Source of the DNA: Adiantum capillus-veneris
Taxonomy: Eukaryota; Streptophyta; Polypodiopsida; Polypodiales; Pteridaceae
Direction: 5' to 3'
Assembly: GCA_014529385.2 (NCBI GenBank)
Contig: CM043942.1
Location: 112,436,141-112,500,140 of the forward strand
DNA: 64,000 nucleotides
Shown here: positions 23,729 to 35,196 of the stretch, one piece after another
Layout: each line of letters starts with the position of its first letter
Numbering within the stretch: the first letter of the stretch is position 1
The notes under the pieces: generated by a model
Databases searched by the model: none
Told to the model about the DNA's origin: nothing
The model's input: the letters and a program-made list of their open reading frames with translations, nothing else
Made by a program: the position numbers and the translations under genes

Positions 23729-24745
23729 ATCTTCTTCGAGTACCTTCTGCTTCGAGCTTCAAGCTTCGAGATTCGGGGCTACAGGTTACAAGTTACAGGT
23801 ACAGGTACAGGTGATTCACACAGGTACAGGTAGCTGGAGTACAGTGATATACTACCAGTGATGTCACTTGTAGTTGTTGTGGGTATGCATCACTTGGCGC
23901 CTATTTGAGCGCATTGTCTACTGGATTGTACGTTACTTGTGGAAATTGCCATTGTACGCATTTATGGAGCCATACTTGGTTGTATCTGGCAGTCCCAGCC
24001 ATTTCTGAGACTTGGCCTGGAAGATAGTCATTTCTGAGACTTGACTATACGCGATTTGCATTAGCCTTCGTGTGAGGGTCGATAGCGTGAGGTTTTTATT
24101 GAGCTGGGGGATTCTCAAATGTGGAGATCCTTTCGGTGATACAGGTAGCTGGAGCACCCTTTTTGTGACCTCTCCATAGGCTATGTACTAGTGAGTCCTA
24201 CTTGATGCTCGGGTTCTATTGTTGACAGTTTATGCATACATATATAGTCTATATTTTGGGTTCCTACTGCTCTATTTCTGGGGAAACTCTACCAAAATTT
24301 TTCCAAGTTATGATGGCTGGTTTTTTGGTCTTTTGAGCCATTTATGCTGTTATGCTACTGAAATTTTGGCAAAATCAGAGGTTAAGTCAGGTGTGCCTTC
24401 TTGGGAGCTTCATGGTTGGCTTTAATGGATGATCAAAATGGCCCTCAATTCACTCCATTTCATTTAACTCAAAGAATCCAGATAAATGTTCATGTGTCCA
24501 GGAAGATTTTTTTCCAACAGCACATAGTCTTTATGTTCGGGCCAAGAAGATTACGAGAGATCTTGGAATGTCCTTTGCCTGTTGTAATTCCGATGATCAA
24601 CTATGAAAATTCATTTGATGTGCATGTGTTTGTCCTTATCTAAAGTTGAGCTCCATTGAAGTTTCTGGGAATTGAGTCAGTAAAAGTTTTGGGCTCTTGC
24701 ACGTGTGTTCAAAGGGGTTCTCAAAGCATTGTAACTTGGGTAGCC
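23729..24745 (+). other. Untranslated leader of element C
   Basis: Contains a CAGGTA-rich patch (23780-23840). A block at 24087-24146 is nearly identical to one in the copia element D leader (34746-34804). No convincing ORF before the gag ATG at 24746. Confidence 0.75.
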
Positions 24746-25705
24746 ATGGCTTTCTCTTATCCGGAGTTTCATGGAAGAAGTGATGAAGATGTGGAAGATT
24801 TTTTGGAAAAGATGGAGGTTGCCTGCATTAGCAACCAGATTGATGACCCTGCGCAGATGTTACGTCTTCTCCAAATTTGTTTGAAGAGTGATGCACGAAT
24901 CTGGTCCAAAACATTTGAAGAGGAGTTGCGTGCAACGGATCCACCTGTAAGATTGAGTTGGGACAATCTAAGGCATGGGTTGGAAGTGGAGTTTGTGAAG
25001 ATAGAAGATCCTGACAAAGTGTGGCAAGAAGTACAAGGTTTGGTGCAAAAGGAAGGTGAGCCAGTAGATGCGTACATATGTAAGTTCTCATTGGCATGGG
25101 AGCGGATGTGCAAGGCCTTATCACCATAGGTACCCCCGCCTGACATGATGAAGAAGGACAGGTTCGTGGCTAGTCTTTGGGAGAATATACGCTGGAGAGT
25201 GGAGCTAAAGAAGCCTAGGACATATGAAGATGCACTAGAGGTAGCAAGGAACAAAGAGTGGAAGTTGAGGAAAATGAGTCAGTTAGGGGTGGAGTCTTTG
25301 CCCATGAGGTCTAAATTTCAGCCTATAGAGTCTTTACAAGGTCGCATGTCAGGGGTTCATCATGAACCAGTGGTTCCTGTTACTACTCAGGTTATGCCAG
25401 CAGTGGTCACTACATCGGTGCAAGATGATGGGCTAAGGCAAGACATGAGGCAAGTGGTAGATTTCATGAAGAATCTCAGCCTAAACATGCTAGGTCAAGT
25501 GGGAAATAATCGAATTCGAGAAAGGTTTGCAAATCAGCCAGGAGGTGAAGAAAGGCCTAGGAATGGTGTTGGACAAAGCAATGGTAGGTTTTGGAGGCAG
25601 ACGCCCACATGTTATAATTGTGTAGAGTTGGGTCACATCAGCCCGCAATGTGATAAGCCACCAAGGATGGGGGAGACATGTATCCATTGCCAAGACAGGT
25701 GCTAA
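24746..25705 (+). pseudogene. Element C gag
   Basis: Starts MAFSYPEFHGRSDEDVEDFL and carries a retrotransposon gag domain (about residues 10-140: WDNLRHGLEVEF, EVQGLVQKEGEPVDAY). A CCHC zinc knuckle follows (CYNCVELGHISPQC, about residue 290), then CIHCQDRC. One in-frame TAG near 25127 interrupts it; the frame continues unchanged on both sides. The ATG at 24746 is preferred over 24656 because the conserved domain starts there. Gag ends in a different phase from pol (which is open from before 25705), so pol expression would need a frameshift or a separate start. Confidence 0.9.
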
Positions 25706-27290
25706 CTAGGTCAAATGATTATGGCATCGAAATTAAGGGAGACGAAGGAACCAGTGGACTGACCCAGGAGGAAAAGGGAAAGACAAAAGTGCTAAGTGTA
25801 GTCACCTTGGAGAAGGCATCAAAGCTAGAGGATACATTAGTGATGCCTATTGGGAAGAGGACCACAGAGGATAAGGAAGGAATAAGTGCCCCAGGTCCTA
25901 GTAAGAAGAAAGGAAAGAGCCATGAAGGCGAGGATGTCAAGGCCAAGAGGAAAAGGAGAGCTCGTCGAAAGTTTCATGTTTCAGATTTTCCACTAGGGGA
26001 TGGGCAATTAAGCTATGACTTGAAGGAGGATATGACAAGCAGGAAGGCAGATGTTACTTTTGGGCAGCTTATAGAGATGGTGCCTAAGCTAAAGCGACAG
26101 TGGAAGAGGATGGTTAACCCAATGGAGAAAGAGCCAGAGAGAGGTTCAGTAAAGGTGTTGGCAATGGATGAGCTACCAGACATTTGTCCAATAGTAGATG
26201 TGTGGCATAAAAGGAAAAATTTGGAACAAGGTTATGTGGATGGCGGAGCCCAAATATGCGTCATAACACACTCATGCATTGAGAAGATGGGTCTCACAGT
26301 GGCTGGGGTGTCAGGTTTTCGGATCACATTGGCAAACCATCAGAAAGTAAAATGGTTGGGTGTTGTAAAGAGCTTAGAAGTGGAGGCATATGATGCAAAG
26401 GTAGTGGTTGATTTTCATGTGATGCCAGCAGGGTTGGGAGCATATCCTATTATACTGGGCATACCATGGTTATGTGCAGTGGGAGCTGTTCAAGATTGGC
26501 GACATGGTACGATTAGCCTCTATGGAAAGACAGGTACCAAGAAGCTTTATAATATGGACACAAGGAAACGATTAGAGGAGCTTTATGAAGATGAGGATGA
26601 GTATAGTGATGAAGACTCTTCCACGGTGACAGATGAGGACAGTGATAGCACTACCAGCAGTGATGAGGATGCTGATGTTGCATTTCTTTTGATGGACAAA
26701 GAAATCCAGGAGTTTGGTTTAGTTGCATTTGCGAATGAAGTTGAGGATGAACGTGAAGGGCCTTATGAAGTGATTGAAGGGTTGATGCAAACCAAGGTTG
26801 AGTTGTCAAAGAAGCAGGAATTGATGACACAAATGATCAGTGGAGACCTCTCAGCTATGGAGAAGGATATATATTTGCACATGCTGGCAACTTTTCCTGA
26901 TTTGTTCATTACTTCATATGAAGAGATCAGAGGGTTCAAGGGCGAAGAGATGCATATAGAGCTGAAAGAAGGTGCTAAGCCAGTGCGGCAAAGGCTAAGA
27001 AGGATGGGTCAAGAGCAAATGGAAGCCTTGCGAGAAGAGGTGGACAAGTTGTTGAAGGCAGGGTTCATAGTCCCTGTGGAGACCACAGAATGGGTAAGTC
27101 TAATTGTAGTCAGTCCAAAGAAGGATGGGAAGTGGAGAATTTGTGTAGATTTTAAACCCTTAAATGCAGCTACTAAGAAGAACCCATATCCTCTTCCATT
27201 CATCGATTAGATCTTGGATTCAGTGGCACGTTATGAGAGGTACAGTGTGTGTGATGGTTTTTCAGGCTATTTTCAATTGAAGATTGCTCT
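25678..27290 (+). pseudogene. Element C pol, N-terminal part: protease and RT fingers
   Basis: After a lysine-rich linker (KKKGKSHEGED, KRKRRARRKFH) comes a protease with YVDGGAQICVIT (D-G-G) and YPIILGIPWL. An acidic, serine-rich spacer (EDEDEYSDEDSSTVTDEDS) follows, then RT: KPVRQRLRRM, AGFIVPVETTEWVSLIVVSP, WRICVDFKPLN, NPYPLPFID. A TAG at 27208-27210 replaces a conserved acidic residue after PFID. The phase changes near 27295, where it passes into the following frame. Confidence 0.9.
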
Positions 27291-30085
27291 TAAAGACCAC
27301 TTTTATTATGCCATGGGGCTGCTATTGCTACACAGTATTGCCATTTGGGTTGTCAAATGGACCATCTTTCTATCAAGAGAGAGCAAATTGGGTATTGGAA
27401 CCATTTATTGGTAGTTGTGTTAAAGCTTTTATGGATGACTTCTGTGTTTATAGCAGTAGGGTTGAACACCATGAGAAGCTGCAGATGGTATTGGCTCGAT
27501 ATGATGAATGTGGAGGACAACCAAATCCAAAGAAATGTCATCTAGCACAGCCAAGGGTGAAGTTATTGGGCCACATGGTGTCAAAAAATGGCATTGAGGC
27601 TGATCCAGACAAGGTTAAGTCTATTATTCTTCTTCCATCACCTACGAGTACGAAGCAATTGGCAACCTTTATACACAAAGTGAAGTACATGGCAAGGTTT
27701 ATTCCATTGTCTTCTCAGATTCTTTATCCATTACAACAAGTGGCAAAGCATGATCCATTGCAATGGTATGACAAGTGTGAAGAAGTGTTTCAAGAGGTGA
27801 AAGAGGTGTTAGGGGGGTTGTCAGCCATGCAGGCTCCTGATTGGGAGAAAGTTTTTTATGTAAATCCCTCAGTACGGGATGATGCCATTGGAGCCATGCT
27901 ATTGCAAAAGGGTAAGGGCAGCCATTATATGAGGCCAGTGTATTGTGCAAGCCCAGTGAAGTTGGTAGCGGAGAGAAAGTTCTCGGAAGTAGAGCTAGTG
28001 ATGGCTAGTGTAATATTTTCTTGTCGACGATTTCGTCATTACTTGCTACCACGACCTTTTGTTTTCTTGACGAGTTATGCCCTTTTGCCACAGTTAATTA
28101 ATGGCACTAACATGTCAAATGTGGTGAAGAAATGGGTAATTGAACTGCAAGAGTTTGAGTTCTCTTTTCTAGTGGAAGATAGTACAAGGGCTACCCTAGC
28201 TGATTTGTTGACCTACAAGGAGAATCCCCTTATTGTTAAGGAAGAGGTGGTGAGAAAGGTAGTTGAAGAAGTGCCACAGATCAGCAATACACATGTGTTG
28301 TTCTTTGATGGTTCATACAGAAAGAGCCATGATGTAGCTTCAGGGGGTATAGCACTTTATGATCCAGAGGGGAAGCTAGTATGCAAGAGAGGGTTCAAAT
28401 TGGATGCTCATAGTAACAATGAGGCTGAATATGCTACTCTGGAAGCCGGATTACACATTTGTTTGAAGCATGGGGTTCGAAGGTTGAGCATAAAAGGTGA
28501 TGCCTTGTTAGTGGTGAAGCAAGTGCTGGGTGTGTGGAAGAGCAAGAACACCTCATTGAAGGAAATGTGCTTCAGAATTAAAGGCCTGTTAAAAAAGTTC
28601 GAAGCATGGATCATCAGACACATTGAACGTGCTCTAAATGGAGAGGCACATGAAGCAGCTCAAGGCATGATTGGGGAGCTATTTGTGTTGAGGACCACTT
28701 TACCTCTTTATCATGGCCGGGAAAGTTTGGCTCAAGAAGAGGAGTTTTTGCTAACAGGAATCATTCCAAAGGAGATTCAGAAGTCTAAGAAGTATGGCTT
28801 TGTGCGTAGAGCATATAGGTACAAATTGATTGGTGATGTCTTATACATGAAAGGGGCTGATCTCGTGTTGAGACGTGTAACTTGGCGGGAGGAGCTTTAC
28901 AGAGCGTTGGAAGAGAATCATGAAGGCGCATGTGGTGGCCATTTTGCTCTAAAGATCACCTTGCATATGATTTTGCAAGCGGGGTATGTATGGCCTAGTT
29001 TGCACAAGGATGTTCACCATTGGTGTAGGTCTTGCAATAGGTGTCAAGCATTTGGGAAGAGAGTGTTGAAGCCAGAGCTACGAAAAACCATTATGGCGTT
29101 TGATGTGTTTGAAAAGTGGGGGATTGATGCAATAGGCCCGTTACCTATCACAAGCAGGGGCAAAAGCTATATCTTGACGGCAGTGGACTATCTCTCTAGA
29201 TGGGCAGAGGCTATAGCAGTAAAACAGATCACTGCAAAGAATGTGGCAAAATTTGTGTATGATGAAATATGTTGCAAGTTTGGGGTGCCACTGGAGCTAC
29301 TTTCAGATAAGGGGCCTGGCTTTAGAGCTAAACTGCTAGATTTTTTATGTGCAAAGATGAAGATTAGGCACCATCATACCACTCCTTATTACCCACAGTG
29401 TAATGGCTTAAATGAAAGATTCAATGGTGAGTTGGTACAGATTCTTTCGAAAGTGACAGAGCACCAAGGAAAGAATTGGGATGTGGAATTGCCTAGTGCA
29501 TTATGGGCTTACCGTACATCGGTGAAGACAGGTACAGGGTTTACTCCATTTCATTTGGTGTATGGAAAGGAAGCACTATTGCCTGTGGAAGTAAAGTTGC
29601 CTGCGGTCAAGATGTTAGAGAAGTTGCTTGGGCCACCTAGTGATGTATTCAAAGAGAGGCTCTTGCAGTTACAAGAGGTTCAATTGGATAGGATGAGCGC
29701 ATTGGAGCATTATGGGCAGATGCAGGATAAGGCTTTGGCAAAGATAAATGAAAAGGTCAAAAGTAAGGGTATCAAGAAACATGACTTGGTTTTGCGCTAC
29801 AACAGTAAGCTGGACAACACCTTCCAAAAGAAGTTTCAAATTAAGTGGGAAGGCCCTTTCAAGGTAGTGGAGTGTTTTCCAAATGGCACATATCAGCTGG
29901 CTAACTTGGATGGTGTTCTACATAAGTCAAGGGTAAATGGATTGCGTCTTAAATTGTATCATACTAGATTTATGATGGTGGAGCAAGATGAGTTGTCTGT
30001 GGATCAAGCAGTGTTGGTGAGGGATGAGGAGACCTGTGATGCAGCGAGTGTCATATCTCTTTTTGCTGCTGCTGATCATGAATGA
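27284..30085 (+). CDS. Element C pol, C-terminal part: RT palm, RNase H, archaeal-type RNase H, integrase
   Basis: A 933-residue open frame. RT palm: VLPFGLSNGPSFYQ, catalytic FMDD (AFMDDFCVYS, about residue 50). A degenerate first RNase H follows (FYVNPSVRDDAIGAML, first D changed to N). Next is the second RNase H: LFFDGSYRKSHDVASGG (D), NNEAEYATLEAGL (E), IKGDALLVVKQV (D), ALNGEAHEAAQG (last D changed to H). Integrase has HEGACGGHF and CRSCNRCQ (HHCC), WGIDAIGPL, LLSDKGPGF and CNGLNERFNGE (D, D, E). It ends with a GPF-like tail. The paired RNase H domains are diagnostic of Tat elements, where the first is thought to be a tether. The true protein would be fused to the preceding segment. Confidence 0.93.
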   Translation: MLLKTTFIMPWGCYCYTVLPFGLSNGPSFYQERANWVLEPFIGSCVKAFMDDFCVYSSRVEHHEKLQMVLARYDECGGQPNPKKCHLAQPRVKLLGHMVSKNGIEADPDKVKSIILLPSPTSTKQLATFIHKVKYMARFIPLSSQILYPLQQVAKHDPLQWYDKCEEVFQEVKEVLGGLSAMQAPDWEKVFYVNPSVRDDAIGAMLLQKGKGSHYMRPVYCASPVKLVAERKFSEVELVMASVIFSCRRFRHYLLPRPFVFLTSYALLPQLINGTNMSNVVKKWVIELQEFEFSFLVEDSTRATLADLLTYKENPLIVKEEVVRKVVEEVPQISNTHVLFFDGSYRKSHDVASGGIALYDPEGKLVCKRGFKLDAHSNNEAEYATLEAGLHICLKHGVRRLSIKGDALLVVKQVLGVWKSKNTSLKEMCFRIKGLLKKFEAWIIRHIERALNGEAHEAAQGMIGELFVLRTTLPLYHGRESLAQEEEFLLTGIIPKEIQKSKKYGFVRRAYRYKLIGDVLYMKGADLVLRRVTWREELYRALEENHEGACGGHFALKITLHMILQAGYVWPSLHKDVHHWCRSCNRCQAFGKRVLKPELRKTIMAFDVFEKWGIDAIGPLPITSRGKSYILTAVDYLSRWAEAIAVKQITAKNVAKFVYDEICCKFGVPLELLSDKGPGFRAKLLDFLCAKMKIRHHHTTPYYPQCNGLNERFNGELVQILSKVTEHQGKNWDVELPSALWAYRTSVKTGTGFTPFHLVYGKEALLPVEVKLPAVKMLEKLLGPPSDVFKERLLQLQEVQLDRMSALEHYGQMQDKALAKINEKVKSKGIKKHDLVLRYNSKLDNTFQKKFQIKWEGPFKVVECFPNGTYQLANLDGVLHKSRVNGLRLKLYHTRFMMVEQDELSVDQAVLVRDEETCDAASVISLFAAADHE

Positions 30086-30095
30086 TCTAGCAGGC

Positions 30096-30110
30096 TAGGG
30101 GATGGGCAAA
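30096..30110 (+). other. Polypurine tract of element C
   Basis: CTAGGGGATGGGCAA just before the 3' LTR at 30114. Confidence 0.7.
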
Positions 30111-30113
30111 TTA

Positions 30114-31259
30114 TGTCAAGAGTTTTTTGGAGCAATGGATTGCGCATATGTACATATACATGCATGGTGCATCAAATAAAGAATTGCCCATTTTTCAGAG
30201 CCAGGTGGTTATGTGGGCCCCATATGTGTACAGGTAGTACAGGGTGTACATAGTGCATCGATTTTCACTATTACTAGTACCACTGTGTTTTTTCTACAAT
30301 AAGGAGGAGTTGGTAGCGCGTAAAACTTCTCAAGGAAGGTATCCGCAGGCCGACCACATGAGGTAAGCAAGTGCGTCAGATGGCATCGAGTGGCGTCAGG
30401 AGGTCGAACGGGGTCAATACTTGCACGCGGAGAAGTATGGACACGACGTGGGTGTTTTCTTGTGATACTTATGCAGAAAGTTCATCATGAGGACCACTTT
30501 TTGGGGCCACTTCACGTGGTTTTGGGATGCATTATTTGGAAAAACTGAGTGCCAGGTGTGCGGATGATGCAAAAAGGTGACAACTATGCACTGCGAGGTC
30601 AGTTTTTGGCATGTTCGGGGTCCATTTGAGGTCATCTAAAAGGCCACGGGTGCCCAACTAATAAAGCTAAGTGTGGGAACTGAAAAAACTAGGAGAAGAC
30701 CAGAAGAAACGTGGAGAAGAGAGGAGGAACAGCCGCAAGTGTGTTTTTGCTGTTTTTGGAGCATTTTTTGGCCCTAAACTGCTCATCCGAGGTCGGATTT
30801 TAGCACGGTGACATTGTAGGGTGGGGTTTTTGGGCGTTCCGGATGCAATGGCGCTGTCCATTTTGCCAAATTCCTCATAGATTTTCTGCTGTTTTTCTGT
30901 GTAATCTTCTCCGGTGAGTGAAGCCTCTACTTAACTTTGTGGTTGTATCTGGTGTATTTCCTCAATACTGTGTAAACTATTTGCCCCATTGGTGTTGGGC
31001 TGAGCTTCATTGAGTCTAAACAACAGCAATTTTCCTCCTTTGAGCTGAACTGAGAGTGTGTATGTGAGTGTGTATGTGTGAGTGTTGAGTGGGCAAGTGG
31101 GAAATCTCTCTCTTCTCACTCTATCTGTGCGTTCCCTGTCTCAGCCACGCTGGTTGTGTAAGCCGAGTGGTGCCCCATAATGTGTGTGTGTGTGTATCAT
31201 CCCAAGAGCTTGCGTCGAGTCATTATAGAGGCGTTGTGTGTGTTTCCATCCCGCTCACA
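30114..31259 (+). repeat. Element C 3' LTR (1146 bp)
   Basis: TGTCAAGAG...CGCTCACA, partner of 22555-23705. Followed by ACGT, the target duplication. Confidence 0.94.
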
Positions 31260-32280
31260 ACGTCATCCTAGCATAGGGAGGACATCAACATAATGTCAAT
31301 CCGAGGAGTAGGATCCGGCTAGGGCATGGAAACACACAAGTGGCTTGTGCGGGCCAAATGGAGGATTAGAAGATGAAACCTACACACAAAGAAAGCTATG
31401 GAGCGGGTAAGATGTTGCTACGAGGAGTGAGCACACTACTTACTCTACCATTCAGCCTAATCTCTCACACACAAGCTTAATCATGCACTACTCTCTAATC
31501 AATCACTAATCCAACTCTAATCAAGCACACAATGAGCATAGAATAGCATAGAATGACCACACCGGGAACCAACACTCCACACAAGCCTACACACACTTAG
31601 TAGCATGCTTAAACAAGAGGGAAATATAAAAAAAGACAGAGATTAATCAACAACTCAACCACTAATCTTTGATTAATCAAGCATTGATTACACCATGAGC
31701 AAATGAGAGAGAAGAGGTTAGAGTTTAGCTATTGGCATGAGGCCGAATCGTCCATGCACGCACGTAGAAAGCTCAAGAACTCCATAGCCATATCCTTCTT
31801 CACAAAGCTTATCTCAAGTGAGTAAGAATCCCCTTTCACATTGTGTGTTTTGAGTTATATACTCTCTAGGCTTTTTAGAAGTGGTCGGGCACCCAAATGG
31901 CCAAACTCACTGAATCTGCTATCTGCACTGCTTAGGATCTAAATATAGCTCAATGTTTACAACTTGGAACTCTTGATGAGCCCAAAACATAATTACAACC
32001 CGCATTTGCGATTATATGACGGAAAATCCTAAAACTTAAGTGACCGTCAATGGTGACCGTAACTCCATGGATAGTCATCAATTCCAAATCTTCTCTACAT
32101 CTGTTGCTTGTATTTGCTTCATCTTCATCTTTACTTCGCATCTGCATCATCAGGCCTTGTATTAGCATTTACTAAAAACAGTAAATAACATCTTTGCCTG
32201 GTCCGTTTGGCCATTGTTGACTTAGCCGCCAAACACCAAGCATTGGGCAAAAACATTGGCAGAAGAACCTGAATTTTCAA
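31260..32280 (+). other. Element B internal sequence after element C, no gene seen
   Basis: Resumes element B after the ACGT duplication. The protease frame continues only a few codons to a stop (ILA-stop). The rest is A/C-rich with CACACA-type words and no convincing ORF. No RT motif is present in any frame that I could read. Confidence 0.6.
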
Positions 32281-33258
32281 CGATGTTCATCACGACTAGC
32301 TCTCCAGAAAGCCAGCCTACAACCGCTCCAAGATTATCGGGGCTGCCGACAAAGGAAAAGGAAAAATGAGCCCACAAATGGCCTACCAACAGAAGCAGCC
32401 CCTTAAATCAGAGTCTTCAATCCAACCCAGAAAAGTTCAAGACAGAGCTTCTATATCAACTGACCACATGCTTCCACATGAAAGGCAGACTCCAAAGAAA
32501 ATATTTCAGCCGAAATACCCTACACTGCGAGATCACCGCCGCCAAAGGTTTTCAAAGGTCTACATTAAAGCTGAAGAAATAAAGGTCAAGGACCCAATAT
32601 GGATCGCTGATCCAATCCAATTGAGGAACTGTAAAAACAGGGGATGGATATCCTCCCAGTACAACTTAGCAGAGCAAGGCTACTATGAAGGTCAAAAGAA
32701 ACTTTGGTTACCAGAACCACAGACCTCAGCTTATGCGGTGGATAAAGGTTTCAAAAGCATCCCCAAAAGCAAGAATGCTCATATTTATATCACCAAAGGA
32801 GACCAACCAACAAGGCTCGCCAAAGGTATGCAAGAAATTTCAAATCCAGCTAGCCTTCATACCAACATAGGACTTCATCGGTAAATAATCCCAAAAATGG
32901 CACTCTTGTGCATCTCAATACAACATCAAAAACATCATGGTAAGTTCCATCTAAAATTCTTCAAGCACAAGGTTACTATCAAGGAAATCGGACAATCTGG
33001 CTACCAAAGATGCCAGGTAAACATTCTTCAATCAGACGACTTCAGCTTGAAAATAATCGCAATTTCATGAAAGGCAAAATCAAGGACAATGTCCCAGTCA
33101 AGGCAAAGGATATCTGCAAAGACACGCTAATCACACGATGCAGATACAAATGGGTGCCAAAAGAACAACACATACTGAAGAAGATTGAAGTCATCTCTAG
33201 CTCTCAAGAAATGTCAAGACATGATGGACAAAGTGTTACGGAGAATGCAACGAGCTAA
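32281..33258 (+). pseudogene. Element B second gag-like region with repeated W-L-P modules
   Basis: Open stretches 32366-32884 and 33010-33258, linked through one stop and a phase change. Three similar modules are visible: GWISSQYNLAEQGYY then KLWLPE; an SW-stop-VPSKILQAQGYY then TIWLPK (about 32937-33010); and CRYKWVPK. The protein is basic and lacks zinc knuckle or enzyme motifs. A related RYKW...Q-EI/EM pattern is present in element E at 55026-55120, so the region is shared by two families. Function unknown. Confidence 0.5.
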
Positions 33259-33903
33259 TCTTCTCAACCAAGGGACCAACAACAACAAAAAGAAATTTTA
33301 ACAACCAAGGTCACCTAGGTATGGCAAAAGAAACCATTATTGCCAATATGGTCCTTTACAAATCCTCTCTTTGAGGATGGGAGTTTTGAATTTCAAAACC
33401 TATTCTTGGTTGAAATCTCCCGAGAGTAAGTCAAGTCGCCATAAAAATCATTGCATGAGTCAAGAGTCGGGCAGCTGAGGCACTAAATGAGCAAGCGTCA
33501 GCAGACCCAAGCTTCATGTCTTAATATTTTTTGTGGTCTATGAGTCTAGATATTTAGATTATAGCTCAAGCTGGAAGAGTTGAGCATATTGTAAAATTGA
33601 GTCGCTCATGCTGGATAGGTGAGGAGAAGAGTCAAAGTCTAACAATTTTATTTGGTGGAGAGGCGGAGGAATCCACAAAAAACTCATGCACATGTACACA
33701 GTGAGGAGAGTGAAAAACCTCGAGCATCAACAGCCCTTCTTGTGGGTAACGGCAGCTCTTGAAGCTCTTGTGAGTAACGGCAGCTCTTGAAGTCAAATAT
33801 ATTTTTGCTTCTCTAGCTATGTTCACTCCTGGAAGCACCCATTCAAACTCTTCTTGCACAACATATTGTTTCCCATGCATCTATCTGTGCAAGCATATAT
33901 AAT
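33259..33903 (+). other. Element B sequence before element D, no gene seen
   Basis: Continues with broken gag-like text until about 33430, then AT-rich non-coding sequence with a repeated GGTAACGGCAGCTCTTGAAG-type word (33745-33790). Confidence 0.6.
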
Positions 33904-33908
33904 GTCCC
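33904..33908. repeat. Element D target site duplication, left copy
   Basis: GTCCC, repeated at 39473-39477. Confidence 0.93.
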
Positions 33909-34100
33909 TGTTGGGGTATAAAGCCCAATGTGGTCGCCCAGGTAAGTGGGCGGGCCGCCAGGTATGTACACATATTCTTTTGTAAAAACCTAATAAGAAC
34001 TCACTATGCTCTACACATTATAGTAGAGCGAGTTCACCATATCGTCGTGCTCTTCTTCTCGCACTCTCTCTCGCGTCGCACTTCCACTCGTACTCCTTCA
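33909..34100 (+). repeat. Element D 5' LTR (192 bp)
   Basis: TGTTGGGG...CTCCTTCA. Partner at 39281-39472. Confidence 0.96.
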
Positions 34101-34102
34101 AC

Positions 34103-34122
34103 TGGTATCAGAGCTCAGATCG
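34103..34122 (+). other. Primer binding site of element D, initiator tRNA-Met type
   Basis: TGGTATCAGAGCTCAGATCG two bases after the LTR. TGGTATCAGAGC is the standard complement of the plant initiator tRNA-Met 3' end. Confidence 0.93.
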
Positions 34123-35196
34123 AGGCTCAGGGCAGCACTGCAGGAGGCTAGAGTCACCAGCTCATATTGGAGTGAAATTTGACAGGCGAAGACATGGCCC
34201 CAAATCCTATGGGCATATCCGAAGGCCTCGGTGTTCTCAGAATTTCATTATGAGGTCATCTCGGCCACCGTTCGGCTTCGACAAAGGTCTGCGCAGGCCA
34301 TTTTCGACTACGTGGTCTCAGCGGGTGCAGATTCGACTCTGCAAATTTGGGGTTTTCGGCTTGCGACTACAGGTCCTGAGGATATCGACACTCCCAGAGT
34401 GTTGATTTGTGGCTGTCTACACATCGAAGGACGGCTCACAGTTCTTGGAGGCGTGTCACATACGACACAGGCGCATCTACACACAGACTGTAGGCGACAT
34501 CCACTAGTTCATCAGGTAGCTTGTGTTTGCTGCTTGATATCCAGATTTCATCCTGACATTGCAGGTACTTCCACATGGCATGTATTGTCAGAGATGATGT
34601 ATGTCTGTTGAGGGTTTGCTGGCTGTGAGTCACGCAGCAAACAACCGCCGCAACGGTTACAGCATACAGTGGGAAATTTGTGGATGTATGACTTTGTGGG
34701 AAGTCTATGTACTGTCAGATTTACTGCAGCCTTTGTTGAGGTCGAGTGAGGTTTTATTGAGCTGTGGGATTCTCGAATGTTGAGATCCTTTCGGTGATAC
34801 AGGTCTTGGAGCGATCCCTCGAGCACCCTTAGATAGGCAGCTAGGATGTATTGACTGTGAGTTAGACAGTTGGGATTGCATCTTTGCTTTACTTCCGTTG
34901 AGGCATTGTCGCAGTCTATGCTTACAGGACAGTGACAGGACAGTCAGAGATAGTACAGGTGCAGGACAGGTTTACCCACAGCTTACAGTGTTAGAGAGAC
35001 AGTGGTTTTTTGAGCTGTTTTTTGGTCTGTTTTTAGTACACCAGAGCCATTTTACAAAGGAGACTCTGCCAAAATTTCTGCAGAATCTGAAGCTTTCTTG
35101 GTTCATTTGACAGGTTGATATTGGTTCAGAGGTCAGTTTACAGGGGAAACTCTGCCGAATTTTTCCCAGGAAAGTAAACTACTGTGAAGCGTAGCT
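34123..35196 (+). other. Untranslated leader of element D
   Basis: About 1.07 kb without a convincing ORF. At 34746-34804 it holds a block nearly identical to 24087-24146 of element C. Around 35005-35060 and 35120-35170 it repeats words such as GGAGACTCTGCCAAAATTT and GGGGAAACTCTGCCGAATTT that also have a counterpart in C near 24280-24310. Confidence 0.8.

Larger units (their letters stand above)
22555..31259 (+). mobile_element. Element C: Tat-type Ty3/gypsy retrotransposon, 8705 bp
   Basis: LTRs 22555-23705 and 30114-31259, flanked by ACGT on both sides (22551-22554 and 31260-31263). Contains gag, protease, RT, RNase H, a second archaeal-type RNase H, and integrase in that order, which defines the Tat lineage. 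Only a few lesions are visible (stops near 25127 and 27208, frameshift near 27295), so it is a fairly young insertion into element B's protease. Confidence 0.93.

Noticed and set aside
34231-34611. 126-residue open frame in the element D leader
   Set aside because: No similarity to gag or other domains and located between primer site and gag, where copia leaders are untranslated.
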